Of a stretch of DNA of 27,879 bases, positions 20,796 to 27,879 are shown in pieces (position 1 is the stretch's first letter; the number at the start of each line of letters is the position of its first letter). Under the pieces are notes generated by a model. It had not been told where the DNA came from. It searched no databases and worked only from the letters and a program-made list of their open reading frames with translations. Position numbers and translations under genes: made by a program. The DNA is from CAMLHU01 sp039917855 (GTDB lineage: Bacteria; Gemmatimonadota; Gemmatimonadetes; Gemmatimonadales; GWC2-71-9), in assembly GCA_039917855.1 (NCBI GenBank), contig JBDSIR010000032.1, positions 1 through 27,879 of the forward strand, written 5' to 3'.

Positions 20796-22145
20796 ATGAG
20801 ATATCACTTCCCCACCCTCTTCCTCGTGGCGATGACCCTTGGGGCCCGGACGGCGTCTGCACAGCGGCTCACCCTGCGGGAGGCGCTGACCCGCGCCGAG
20901 GGCTCCGCCTACGGTAACCGGGCCGCCCGCGCCCAGGCCTCGGCCGAAGGGGCTCGCACCCTTGGGGCCCTCCAGGGCGTCCTCCCCACCCTGCGAGTGG
21001 AGGGGGGGTGGATGCAGACCACCGATCCCCTCAACGCCTTCGGCTTCCTGCTCCGCCAGCGCGCGGTCACCCCGGCGGCGTTCGACCCCGCCCTGCTCAA
21101 CGACCCTGCCGCGCGAAGTAACTGGAACGGCGGATTGGTGGCGGAAGTCCCGATCTTCAACGCCGACGCCCTCGCGGGGCGGAGCGCCGCCAAGTCGGGG
21201 GCTCGGGCCGCCGCCGCCAAGGCGACCTGGACCGCAGCCACCACGCGGCTCCAGGTGATCCACGCCTACTACGGTGCCCTCCGCGCGACCGAGGCGGCGC
21301 GCACCCTCGAGGTCGCGGACGCCGCGGCCACCGACCACGTGCGCCAGGCCACCGCGATGCTCGATCAAGGGCTCGTGACCCGGAGCGATCTCCTCCTGGC
21401 GCAGGTCCGTGCCGGCGAGGTCGCGGCCCAGCTCATCGGCGCCCGGGCCCAGGCCGCGCTCGGGCGCCAGCAGCTTGCAGTGGTGCTCGGCACCCCCGCC
21501 GACACCGGATTCGCACTGGTGGACACGCTCCCTTCCGCCGATCGGATCCGCGCGGTCGCGGCGTCGCTCGCCGATGGCACGGCACAGGACCGCGCCGATG
21601 TCACCGCGGCCGAGTCGGCCGCGCGCGCCGCGGATCGCGACGCTACCCGGGCCGCGGGGCGCCTCCTTCCTCGCATCAACGCGGTCGGCCGATACGACTG
21701 GAATGATCCCTCCACCCCCTTCGCCGGCCAGAAGTCGTGGACGGTGGGGGTCATGGCGTCATGGACCCCATTCAGCGGGTTCGCCGAGGTGGCGGACCTG
21801 CGCGGCACCCGCGCTCGTGCGGCCGCCGCGCGTGCGTTGGCGGAAGCGACGGGCGCCAATGCTGATCTCGAGCTCGCCTCGCGGGAGAGCGACGTCACGG
21901 TGGCCCTCGCGCGGGTCAGTATCGCCGAGCAGGCGGTAGAGCAGGGTACTGAAGCACACCGCCTGGTGGCGCGCCGCTACGCTGGTGGTCTTGCGGCCAT
22001 CACCGAACTCCTCGGCGCCCAGTCGACCGAGACCCAGACCCGCCTCGGCCTGGCCGACGCGCGGATGAATGCCATCATCGCTCTCGCGGCGCGCGAACTC
22101 GCGCGCGGGGCCGACCCGGCGGCGGTGGCCGCCGTCGAGGAATGA
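20796..22145 (+). CDS. TolC-type outer membrane efflux protein
   Basis: This 449-residue protein has a Sec signal peptide (MRYHFPTLFLVAMTLGARTASA) and two outer-membrane efflux (OEP) repeats. These are rich in Ala and coiled coil (LTLREALTRAEGSAYGNRAARAQASAEGA, YGALRATEAARTLEVADAAATDHVRQATAMLDQGLVTRSDLLLAQ, VARRYAGGLAAITELLGAQSTE). TolC trimers form the outer-membrane exit duct for RND pumps, and the adaptor and pump genes follow directly. I chose ATG 20796 because it starts the signal peptide; upstream in-frame starts at 20694 or 20769 lie in terminator or promoter DNA. The stop overlaps the first ATG of the next frame. Confidence 0.92.
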   Translation: MRYHFPTLFLVAMTLGARTASAQRLTLREALTRAEGSAYGNRAARAQASAEGARTLGALQGVLPTLRVEGGWMQTTDPLNAFGFLLRQRAVTPAAFDPALLNDPAARSNWNGGLVAEVPIFNADALAGRSAAKSGARAAAAKATWTAATTRLQVIHAYYGALRATEAARTLEVADAAATDHVRQATAMLDQGLVTRSDLLLAQVRAGEVAAQLIGARAQAALGRQQLAVVLGTPADTGFALVDTLPSADRIRAVAASLADGTAQDRADVTAAESAARAADRDATRAAGRLLPRINAVGRYDWNDPSTPFAGQKSWTVGVMASWTPFSGFAEVADLRGTRARAAAARALAEATGANADLELASRESDVTVALARVSIAEQAVEQGTEAHRLVARRYAGGLAAITELLGAQSTETQTRLGLADARMNAIIALAARELARGADPAAVAAVEE

Positions 22146-22147
22146 CC

Positions 22148-23179
22148 ATGAAGCGCACGATCGTCCTGACGACCACGACCCTGCTCGTCGCGCTCGCCGC
22201 GTGCGGGCGCGATGACGCGACCTCGACCCGGAGCGCCACGCTGGCGGTTGGTCTCCCGGAGCTCGCCGTCGTGATCGACTCCGTGGTCCCCGCTCTGGTC
22301 GAGGCCTCCGGTATCGCGGCGCCGATCCAGCAGGCCACCCTGAGCACCCGGTTGATGGGAGCGGTGACGGCGGTGCTGGTGCACGAGGGGGACCGAGTGC
22401 AGGCCGGCCAGCTCCTGCTCCGGCTCGACACCAGGGAACTCGATGCCAAGGCGGAGCAGGCCGGAGCGGGACTCCGTGCGGCCGAGGCTCAGGCGGCCGA
22501 GGCGGAGCGGTATGCCATCCGGATCCGAGCGCTCTACGCCGACAGTGCCGCCCCCAAGGCGATGCTCGATGGGGCCGAGACCGGAGTGGCGCGGGCGCGT
22601 GCGGGGCTCACCCAGGCGCAGGGGGCCCAGCGCGAACTCGCGGCGGTGGCACGGTATGGTGAGCTCCGGGCCCCCTTCGCCGGGATCGTCACCCGGCGCT
22701 GGGTCGACCCGGGGGCGTTCGCCGCGCCGGGTGCGCCTCTCGTCACGGTGGAGGACGGCACCCGGCTTCGCCTCAGCGTGTCGACCACGCCGGCGCTCGC
22801 CCGCGGACTGCACCGCGGACAGGCGCTGGAGGCGCGGATCGAGGATCTCCCCGCGGTCGCGGTGATCGAAGGGATGGTCCCCGCGCAGGGAGGCGGCATG
22901 TATACGGTGAATGCCGTGGTGCACGATCCCGCCGGGCGTTTCGCGAGCGGCGGTGCGGCGAGCCTCTTCCTTCCGGAAGGGGTCCGGCGCGTGGTCCTGG
23001 TCCCGCGGCGTTCGGTGGTGCGCCAGGGGGATCTCACGGGAGTGCGGATCTGGCAGCGTCAGCGCGCCGAGCTGCGCTGGGTGCGCCTGGGCGGGGAGCG
23101 CGGCGAACTGGTCGAGGTGCTCTCGGGGCTCTCGGGCGGGGACAGCGTGGTGGTCTTCCGCGACGCTGAAGGGAACTGA
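22148..23179 (+). CDS. RND efflux periplasmic adaptor (membrane fusion) lipoprotein
   Basis: This 343-residue protein carries a lipobox LAAC (Cys19) after a short hydrophobic leader. A lipoyl-like half motif (STRLMGAVTAVLVHEGDRVQAGQLLLRLDTRELDAK) is followed by a short alpha-hairpin, the second lipoyl half (GELRAPFAGIVTRRWVDPGAFAAPGAPLVTVEDGTRLRL), a beta-barrel domain and a membrane-proximal domain. It bridges the RND pump and TolC in the periplasm. ATG 22148 is preferred over ATG 22142 because GAGG lies seven bases upstream, a distance that suits the second ATG only. The start follows the tolC stop by two bases. Confidence 0.92.
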   Translation: MKRTIVLTTTTLLVALAACGRDDATSTRSATLAVGLPELAVVIDSVVPALVEASGIAAPIQQATLSTRLMGAVTAVLVHEGDRVQAGQLLLRLDTRELDAKAEQAGAGLRAAEAQAAEAERYAIRIRALYADSAAPKAMLDGAETGVARARAGLTQAQGAQRELAAVARYGELRAPFAGIVTRRWVDPGAFAAPGAPLVTVEDGTRLRLSVSTTPALARGLHRGQALEARIEDLPAVAVIEGMVPAQGGGMYTVNAVVHDPAGRFASGGAASLFLPEGVRRVVLVPRRSVVRQGDLTGVRIWQRQRAELRWVRLGGERGELVEVLSGLSGGDSVVVFRDAEGN

Positions 23180-23181
23180 CG

Positions 23182-26100
23182 ATGGGCATCGCCGGACGGG
23201 TGGCCCAGGCGTTCCTGCACTCCAAGCTCACTCCGCTGGTGACCTTCGCGTCGCTCGCGGTCGGGGGGATCGCCCTGGTGGCCACCCCGCGCGAGGAAGA
23301 GCCGCAGATCTCGGTCCCCATGATCGACGTGACGGTGGCGCTGCCGGGAGGGACGCCGAGGGAGGTGGAGCAGCTGGTCACGCGGCCGGTCGAGAAGCTG
23401 ATGTGGGAGATCCCCGGGGTCGAATACGTCTATAGCACCGCGGGCGAAGGGTGGACCCTCGTCACCGTCCGATTTCGCGTGGGCGAGGACCAGGACCGGA
23501 GCGTGAGCGCGGTGCACGCCAAGCTCGCCGCCGCCGATCAAGCCGCTCCCGGTACCCTCCCGCCGCTGGTGCGGCCCCACTCGATCGACGACGTGCCGTT
23601 CCTGGCGCTCACGCTCCATTCCGCGAGCGACGGCCCCGATGTGCTGCGAAAGGTCGCGGCGCACCTCGAGGACGAGATCCGCACCATCCCTGACATCGCG
23701 GCGACGACGCTCATCGGCGGGAGGCCGCGGGAGCTTCGGGTGATCCTCGACCCGGCGCGTCTCGCCGCGGTGGGGCTCTCCCCGCTCGAGGTGATGGGGG
23801 CGTTGCAGGCCGCGAACGCCCGGCTGCCCGCCGGCGAGTTCGCCGCCGCCGACCGGAGCTTCCTCGTGACGGTGGGGGCGGAGCTTCGGAATGCCGCCGA
23901 CGTGAGCGCGGTGGCGGTCGGGGTGCGGCAGGGGCGGCCGGTCTACCTCCGCTCGGTCGCGCGGGTGGTCGATGGGCCCGCCGAAGTGGCGGACTACGTG
24001 AGCCACGCGGTGCGGGGCGGGGGGCCGGAGCACGCGGTGACGCTGGCGGTGGCGAAGCGTCCCGGGGCCAACGCCAGCGCGCTGGCGCACCTGGTCCTGG
24101 CCCGGGTCGAGGAGTCGCGCGCGGCGCTGTTGCCGCCGAGCGTGGGGCTCGAGGTGACGCGGGATTACGGCGAGACCGCCGCTGAGAAGGCGGGCGAGCT
24201 GATCCTGCACCTGATCCTCGCCACGCTGAGCGTGACGCTGCTCATCGGCATCTTCCTGGGGTGGCGCGAGGCCCTCGTGGTGCTCGTGGCGGTCCCGGTG
24301 ACGCTCGCGCTCACGATGTTCGTGTACTACGCGCTGGGCTACACCCTGAACCGGATCACCCTCTTCGCGCTGATCTTCTCCATCGGCATCCTGGTGGATG
24401 ACGCCATCGTGGTGGTGGAGAACATCTACCGGCACCTCAAGCTCGGAGGGCGCCCCGCGGCGACCGCGGCGATCGAGGGTGTCGATGAGGTCGGCAACCC
24501 CACGATCCTCGCGACCTTCACGGTCATCGCCGCGATCCTCCCGATGGCCTTCGTATCGGGGATGATGGGACCGTATATGCGTCCCATCCCCGTCGGCGCC
24601 ACGGCGGCGATGCTGGCCTCGCTCGGGGTGGCGTTCGTGGTGACGCCGTGGCTCGCCTTCAAGCTCCTCGCCAGGCACGTCACGCCCGACGGCGGGCCGG
24701 CGCACGGGGCCGAGACGGCACGCGGGTTCGGCCGGCGCTACGCCCGGACGATGACCGCCCTGATGGAACGCCCCCGCACCCGGCACCGCTTCTATGGCGT
24801 CGTGGTGGTCCTCCTCCTCGCCTCGATGGCGCTGGTGGGGCTCGGCGTGGTGCAGGTGAAGATGCTGCCGTTCGACAACAAGTCGGAGTTCCAGGTGATC
24901 CTGGACCTTCCCGAAGGGGCGACGCTCGAGACGTCGAATGCCGCGGCGCAGGAGGTGGCGGCGTGGCTTCGCACGGTGCCTGAGGTCCGGAGCACGGAGA
25001 CCTACGCCGGCACCGCGGCGCCCTTCAACTTCAACGGCCTGGTGCGGCACTACTTCCTGCGGCGCGGCGCCAACGTGGCCGACGTGCAGGTGAATCTCCT
25101 CCCCAAGGGGGAACGCGACCGGCAGAGCCACGCGATCGCCCTTTCGGTGCGTGGGGCGGTCGACTCGATCGCGCGGCGGTACGATGCCCGCGCCAAGATC
25201 GCCGAGATCCCGCCGGGGCCTCCGGTGCTCTCCACCCTCGTGGCGGAGGTCTATGCCGCCGATGACGCCACCCGGCTCGAGGCGGCGAAGCGGGTGCGTG
25301 CCGTGTTCGAGGCCACCCCCGGCGTGGTGGATGTCGACTGGACGGTCGAGGCCCCGCAGGCGCGGCTCGATCTGCGAGTGGACCGCGCCCGGGTGGCCGA
25401 AGCGGGCGCCAGCGTGGCGCAGGTGACGCAGACCCTGGCGCTGGCATTGAGCGGAGCGTCCGCGGGGCGGCTGGTGGATCCCGCGTCCCCCGAGGCGATC
25501 GGGATCGTGCCCCGGTTGGACGTGAGCCGGCGATCGTCGGCGGAGGCACTGCTGGCGATCCCGGTCTCGACGCCGCAGGGGCCCATGCCGCTCGCGCGCT
25601 TCGTCCACGTCGACTCGGCCACCCGGGAGTCGGCGCGCTTCCGGAAGAACCTCCGGCCCGTCATCTACGTCACCGCCGATGTCGGCGGCGCCATCGAGGC
25701 CCCGGTGTACGCCATCCTGGCGATGAACGCCACGCTGGACACGGTGCGCGTGGCGGGGGCGGAGATCCGCCGCTACAACGCCACCGCCCCCGACCGGCTC
25801 GACGAGACGGCGCTCAAGTGGGACGGCGAGTGGCAGGTGACGATCGAGGTCTTCCGCGACCTTGGCCTCGCCTTCGCCGTGGTGCTGCTGCTGATCTACG
25901 TGCTGGTCGTGGGGTGGTTCGAGTCGTTCACGGTGCCGCTGGTGATCATGGCGCCGATCCCCCTGACCCTCATCGGGATCCTGCCGGGACACGCAATCAC
26001 CGGGGCGTTCTTCACCGCCACCTCGATGATCGGGATGATCGCGCTGGCGGGGATCATCGTGCGCAACTCGATCCTGCTGGTGGACTTCATCCAGCTGGCC

Positions 26101-26367
26101 GAAGCGCGGGGGCGGAGCCTGTCCGAGGCGGTGATCGAGGCGGGGACGGTGCGGTTCCGGCCCATCGCGCTGACGGCCGCGGCAGTGGTGGTGGGAGGGA
26201 TGGTGATGGTGCTCGACCCGATCTTCCAGGGCCTCGCGGTGGCGCTCATCAGCGGCGCCGTGGTGGCCACCCTGCTCACGATGGTGGTGGTGCCGCTGCT
26301 CTACTGGGAGCTCCGGCGCCGGCAGGGAGCCGACAGCCCACAGCCCACAGCCGAAGAGGTCGTGTGA
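23182..26367 (+). CDS. RND efflux pump inner-membrane permease (AcrB/MexB-like)
   Basis: The 1061-residue proton-driven pump has twelve expected helices and two large periplasmic loops. Visible landmarks are the N-terminal helix ending in PREEEPQISVPMIDVTVALPG, the proton-relay Asp406-Asp407 in GILVDDAIVVVENIYRH, and the second-half motif GMIALAGIIVRNSILLVDF. In AcrB the last motif carries a functional Lys in 'AKNAIL'; here that position is Arg961. The PREEEPQ subfamily differs from classical drug pumps (HAE1) and from the CusA/CzcA metal pumps, and its substrate is not known to me. The gene starts two bases after the adaptor, and its stop overlaps the next ATG by one base (TGATG). Confidence 0.93.
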   Translation: MGIAGRVAQAFLHSKLTPLVTFASLAVGGIALVATPREEEPQISVPMIDVTVALPGGTPREVEQLVTRPVEKLMWEIPGVEYVYSTAGEGWTLVTVRFRVGEDQDRSVSAVHAKLAAADQAAPGTLPPLVRPHSIDDVPFLALTLHSASDGPDVLRKVAAHLEDEIRTIPDIAATTLIGGRPRELRVILDPARLAAVGLSPLEVMGALQAANARLPAGEFAAADRSFLVTVGAELRNAADVSAVAVGVRQGRPVYLRSVARVVDGPAEVADYVSHAVRGGGPEHAVTLAVAKRPGANASALAHLVLARVEESRAALLPPSVGLEVTRDYGETAAEKAGELILHLILATLSVTLLIGIFLGWREALVVLVAVPVTLALTMFVYYALGYTLNRITLFALIFSIGILVDDAIVVVENIYRHLKLGGRPAATAAIEGVDEVGNPTILATFTVIAAILPMAFVSGMMGPYMRPIPVGATAAMLASLGVAFVVTPWLAFKLLARHVTPDGGPAHGAETARGFGRRYARTMTALMERPRTRHRFYGVVVVLLLASMALVGLGVVQVKMLPFDNKSEFQVILDLPEGATLETSNAAAQEVAAWLRTVPEVRSTETYAGTAAPFNFNGLVRHYFLRRGANVADVQVNLLPKGERDRQSHAIALSVRGAVDSIARRYDARAKIAEIPPGPPVLSTLVAEVYAADDATRLEAAKRVRAVFEATPGVVDVDWTVEAPQARLDLRVDRARVAEAGASVAQVTQTLALALSGASAGRLVDPASPEAIGIVPRLDVSRRSSAEALLAIPVSTPQGPMPLARFVHVDSATRESARFRKNLRPVIYVTADVGGAIEAPVYAILAMNATLDTVRVAGAEIRRYNATAPDRLDETALKWDGEWQVTIEVFRDLGLAFAVVLLLIYVLVVGWFESFTVPLVIMAPIPLTLIGILPGHAITGAFFTATSMIGMIALAGIIVRNSILLVDFIQLAEARGRSLSEAVIEAGTVRFRPIALTAAAVVVGGMVMVLDPIFQGLAVALISGAVVATLLTMVVVPLLYWELRRRQGADSPQPTAEEVV

Positions 26368-26657
26368 TGAATCTCCTGTTCCTCAGCTACGCCGGTGCCG
26401 ACCCCGACCGCATCGCCCACCGGCTCGATGCCGAGGAGGTGCCGGGACATACCCGCTTCGCGCCCTCGCGCGGGCAGGGGCTCACGGGGCCACGTGAGGG
26501 GACCCGGGCCTGGCCGGGCGAGGTCACCGTCTTCACCGCGGTCGTCCCGGCGGCGATCGCGGCCCAGGTGCTCGACGCGCTCCGGCAGGAGGCCGCGGCG
26601 CTCCCACCCGGCGAGCGGCTGCACGTGGCCTCCCTGCCGGTGGAACACTTCTTCTGA
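26367..26657 (+). CDS. Small PII-like protein linked to the RND pump
   Basis: This 96-residue protein starts at an ATG that shares its A with the RND stop. It reads MNLLFLSYAGADPDRIAHRL, then SRGQGLTGPREGTRAWPGEV, then TVFTAVVPAAIAAQVLDALRQEAAALPPGERLHVASLPVEHFF. The beta-alpha-beta order (strand, helix, glycine/arginine-rich loop, strand, helix, strand) and length recall PII-like proteins such as DUF3240 and PII-NG, which are encoded beside metal RND pumps and sense nucleotides or metals. I infer this fold from pattern only. It probably monitors or gates the pump. No transmembrane segment or signal is seen. Confidence 0.6.
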   Translation: MNLLFLSYAGADPDRIAHRLDAEEVPGHTRFAPSRGQGLTGPREGTRAWPGEVTVFTAVVPAAIAAQVLDALRQEAAALPPGERLHVASLPVEHFF

Positions 26658-26673
26658 GTGGGAGGGAACGACG

Positions 26674-26886
26674 ATGTGTGACGGGATGCTGATCCGGCGG
26701 ATCGCCGGTGTCTTTGTGATGGCGAGCGTGGTGCTGGCGATGACGGTGAGCCCGCTCTGGCTCTGGTTCACCCTGTTCGTGGGCTTCAATCTCTTCCAGT
26801 CCAGCTTGACCAACTTCTGTCCGCTGGAGTTGATCCTCGGCTGGACCCGGCTCTTCGGCTGCCGGCCCAAGGGCACTACCGCCTAG
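26674..26886 (+). CDS. DUF2892 (YgaP-like transmembrane) protein
   Basis: This 70-residue protein starts at ATG 26674, with GGAGG upstream. Sequence: MCDGMLIRRIAGVFVMASVV, then a second hydrophobic stretch, then GFNLFQSSLTNFCPLELILG. Two helices and the 'RiaGvfv...fvgfn-fQssltnfCPle-iL' pattern define DUF2892, the membrane part of the YgaP rhodanese. Cysteines at 2, near 50 and near 63 could handle sulfane sulfur. It is the last gene of the efflux operon and converges with arsR: the stops overlap at CTAG (26883-26886). Confidence 0.87.
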   Translation: MCDGMLIRRIAGVFVMASVVLAMTVSPLWLWFTLFVGFNLFQSSLTNFCPLELILGWTRLFGCRPKGTTA

Positions 26887-27212
26887 CCGCGGCGGCGCAA
26901 CAGCTTGCGGCGGCGCTCAAGACCCTCTTCGATCCCGCCGCACACCAGCGAGCAGAGCTCGAAGACGGCGGGGTCGGCCACCCGATACCAGGTGGTCGTC
27001 CCTTCCTTGCGCCGCTCCACGAACCCCTGCTGCAGGAGGACCTGGAGGTGCTTGGAGGCATTGGCCTGGCCCGCCCCGGTCTGCTCGGCCAGCTCACCCA
27101 CGCTCATCTCGCCCCTGCGCAGGGAATTGAGCAGGCGCAGCCGCATCGGCTCGGCCAGGGCCCGGAACCGGTCGGCGATCACCCCGGCACTGCTCTCGGA
27201 CAACTCGATCAC
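26883..27212 (-). CDS. ArsR family transcriptional regulator
   Basis: The 109-residue winged-helix protein contains FRALAEPMRLRLLNSLRRGEMSVGELAEQTGAGQANASKHLQVLLQQGFVERRKEGTTTWYRVAD, the full ArsR core, and a C-terminal helix with VFELCSLVCGGIEEGL, where two cysteines sit four residues apart. The 'ELC-x2-VC' tail is seen in ArsR proteins near DUF2892/TauE genes. I chose GTG 27212 because AAGGAG lies five bases upstream; the longer TTG start at 27239 falls inside the operator. It is divergent from the TauE/SafE gene and convergent with the efflux operon. It likely represses both and itself. Confidence 0.88.
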   Translation of the reverse strand: MIELSESSAGVIADRFRALAEPMRLRLLNSLRRGEMSVGELAEQTGAGQANASKHLQVLLQQGFVERRKEGTTTWYRVADPAVFELCSLVCGGIEEGLERRRKLLRRRG

Positions 27213-27221
27213 ATGGGCTCC

Positions 27222-27256
27222 TTGATATTCAACTATCAACGAATATAAGCATATTC
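27222..27256. promoter_or_regulatory. Divergent arsR/tauE promoter and operator region
   Basis: Overlapping inverted repeats fill this 35-bp AT-rich island: TTGATA-ttcaac-TATCAA (27222-27239), ATATTC-10-GAATAT (27225-27246) and GAATAT-AAGC-ATATTC (27241-27256). TTGATA (27222), a 16-base spacer and TATAAG (27244-27249) form a rightward promoter for the TauE/SafE gene. The minus strand must carry the arsR promoter. Repeats of this size suit ArsR dimers. The string CAACTAT...ATAAGCATATTCAG is mirrored at the tolC promoter. Confidence 0.72.
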
Positions 27257-27286
27257 AGCCGCGACCGCTATATTCTCCTACCCTTC

Positions 27287-27879
27287 GTGACCCTCTTCGC
27301 CGCCTTCCTCGCCCTCCTCGTCGGACTCTCCCTCGGCCTCCTCGGCGGCGGCGGATCGATCCTCACGGTCCCGATCTTCCGCTACGCCCTCGAGATGGGC
27401 GTCAAGGAATCGATCGGGATGAGCCTCGGCGTGGTGAGCGTGACCTCGCTGGTCGGGGCGCTCCGCCACTGGCACAAGGGGAATCTTGATCTCAAGGCGC
27501 TGGTGGCCTTCGCCCCGGCGGCGATCCTGAGCACCTATCTCGGCGCTCGGCTCGCGCAGTATGTCCCCGACGTGGTGCAGCTGGTGGCGCTGGGTGTGGT
27601 GATGCTGACGGCCGCGATCTTGATGTGGAAGGGTGCGCCCCCCCTCTCCCGAGAGGGGGACGGGGGGAGAGGGCGCCGGCCAGGGGCAGTCATCGCCATC
27701 GGAGTCGCGCTCGGCCTCCTCACCGGGATCGTGGGGGTGGGCGGCGGCTTCCTCATCGTCCCCGCGCTGGTCCTCCTGCTCGGTCTCGACATGAAGCGGG
27801 CGGTCGGCACCTCGCTCGGCGTCATTGCGCTCAACGCTGCGTCAGGATTCGTGGGGTATCTGGGACAGGTGACGATGGA
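27287..27879 (+). CDS. TauE/SafE family sulfite/anion exporter (incomplete at window end)
   Basis: The frame opens at GTG 27287 and stays open to the last base (197 residues visible). It reads MTLFAAFLALLVGLSLGLLG, then GGGSILTVPIF, then GLLTGIVGVGGGFLIVPALVLLLGLDMKRAVGTSLGVIALNAASGF. The repeated 'GlxxGxxGxGGgxl-vP' half motifs and two internal halves define the TauE/SafE family, 7-8 helix exporters of sulfite, sulfoacetate or related anions. Residues about 118-131 form a cytoplasmic loop of PPLSREGDGGRGRR written in repeat DNA. No obvious Shine-Dalgarno sequence is seen. The divergent arsR suggests control by that regulator. The C-terminus is outside the window. Confidence 0.87.
   Translation, partial: MTLFAAFLALLVGLSLGLLGGGGSILTVPIFRYALEMGVKESIGMSLGVVSVTSLVGALRHWHKGNLDLKALVAFAPAAILSTYLGARLAQYVPDVVQLVALGVVMLTAAILMWKGAPPLSREGDGGRGRRPGAVIAIGVALGLLTGIVGVGGGFLIVPALVLLLGLDMKRAVGTSLGVIALNAASGFVGYLGQVTM
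27638..27674. repeat. GAGAGGGGG repeat copy inside the TauE/SafE coding region
   Basis: CCCCCTCTC-CC-GAGAGGGGG (27640-27659) followed by GACGGGGGGAGAGGG belongs to the same family as 113-240 and 18530-18705. It keeps the reading frame and encodes a hydrophilic loop between membrane segments. Confidence 0.8.

Noticed and set aside
23059..25992. 977-residue minus-strand open frame opposite the RND gene
   Set aside because: Antisense shadow of a GC-rich gene; low-complexity Arg/His/Glu-rich translation with no domain, while the plus strand encodes a full RND pump.
27222..27239. FNR box in the arsR/tauE intergenic region
   Set aside because: TTGATA and TATCAA are six bases apart and are part of overlapping ArsR-like inverted repeats.

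Overview
The window is GC-rich chromosomal DNA, densely packed, with GC-rich third codon positions and long antisense shadow frames. A DUF5916 outer-membrane-type protein, a clade II (Sec/lipoprotein type) nos cluster, an HD-GYP protein paired with a HEAT-like protein, and an RND/ArsR/DUF2892/TauE cluster all fit Gemmatimonadota. That assignment is inference from gene content; no rRNA is present to confirm it.

Layout. 1-300: the end of an IS110-type transposase, then G-rich tandem repeats. 301-3935 (+): a Tat-exported DUF411 protein, a carboxylesterase and a DUF5916 protein. A heptamer-repeat/terminator block (3940-4058) separates these from a leftward marR-doxX pair (4054-5021) with a palindromic operator. 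5134-8528 (+): a two-gene HEAT-like/HD-GYP operon whose proteins share an N-terminal domain. 8651-16360: a nitrous oxide reductase locus. It has a divergent Rrf2 regulator with three cysteines, then lipoprotein cytochrome c, nosZ, a NosB-like membrane protein, nosL, nosD, nosF, nosY and two tandem related four-helix membrane proteins. 16361-18462: a REP-like inverted pair, then a promoter, TPP riboswitch and thiC. 18463-18849: a repeat-only stretch. 18850-20690: a DUF2157/DUF4824-like pair, then a terminator. 20760-27879: a tolC-adaptor-RND operon with a small PII-like gene and a DUF2892 gene, a convergent arsR, and a TauE/SafE permease running off the window.

How the genes work together. The nos genes should reduce N2O to N2 in the periplasm. 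NosZ is the catalyst, NosL/NosD/NosF/NosY supply and mature its copper centres, and the cytochrome plus membrane proteins are candidate electron donors in the absence of NosR. The Rrf2 protein probably controls the promoter at 9152-9182. At the right end, an AT-rich motif is shared between the tolC promoter and the arsR/tauE intergenic region. This suggests one ArsR-controlled regulon joining efflux, DUF2892 and TauE/SafE, possibly for reactive sulfur species or metals. The window is also rich in palindromic and G-rich intergenic repeats, two of which have entered coding sequence (20649-20689 and 27638-27674).
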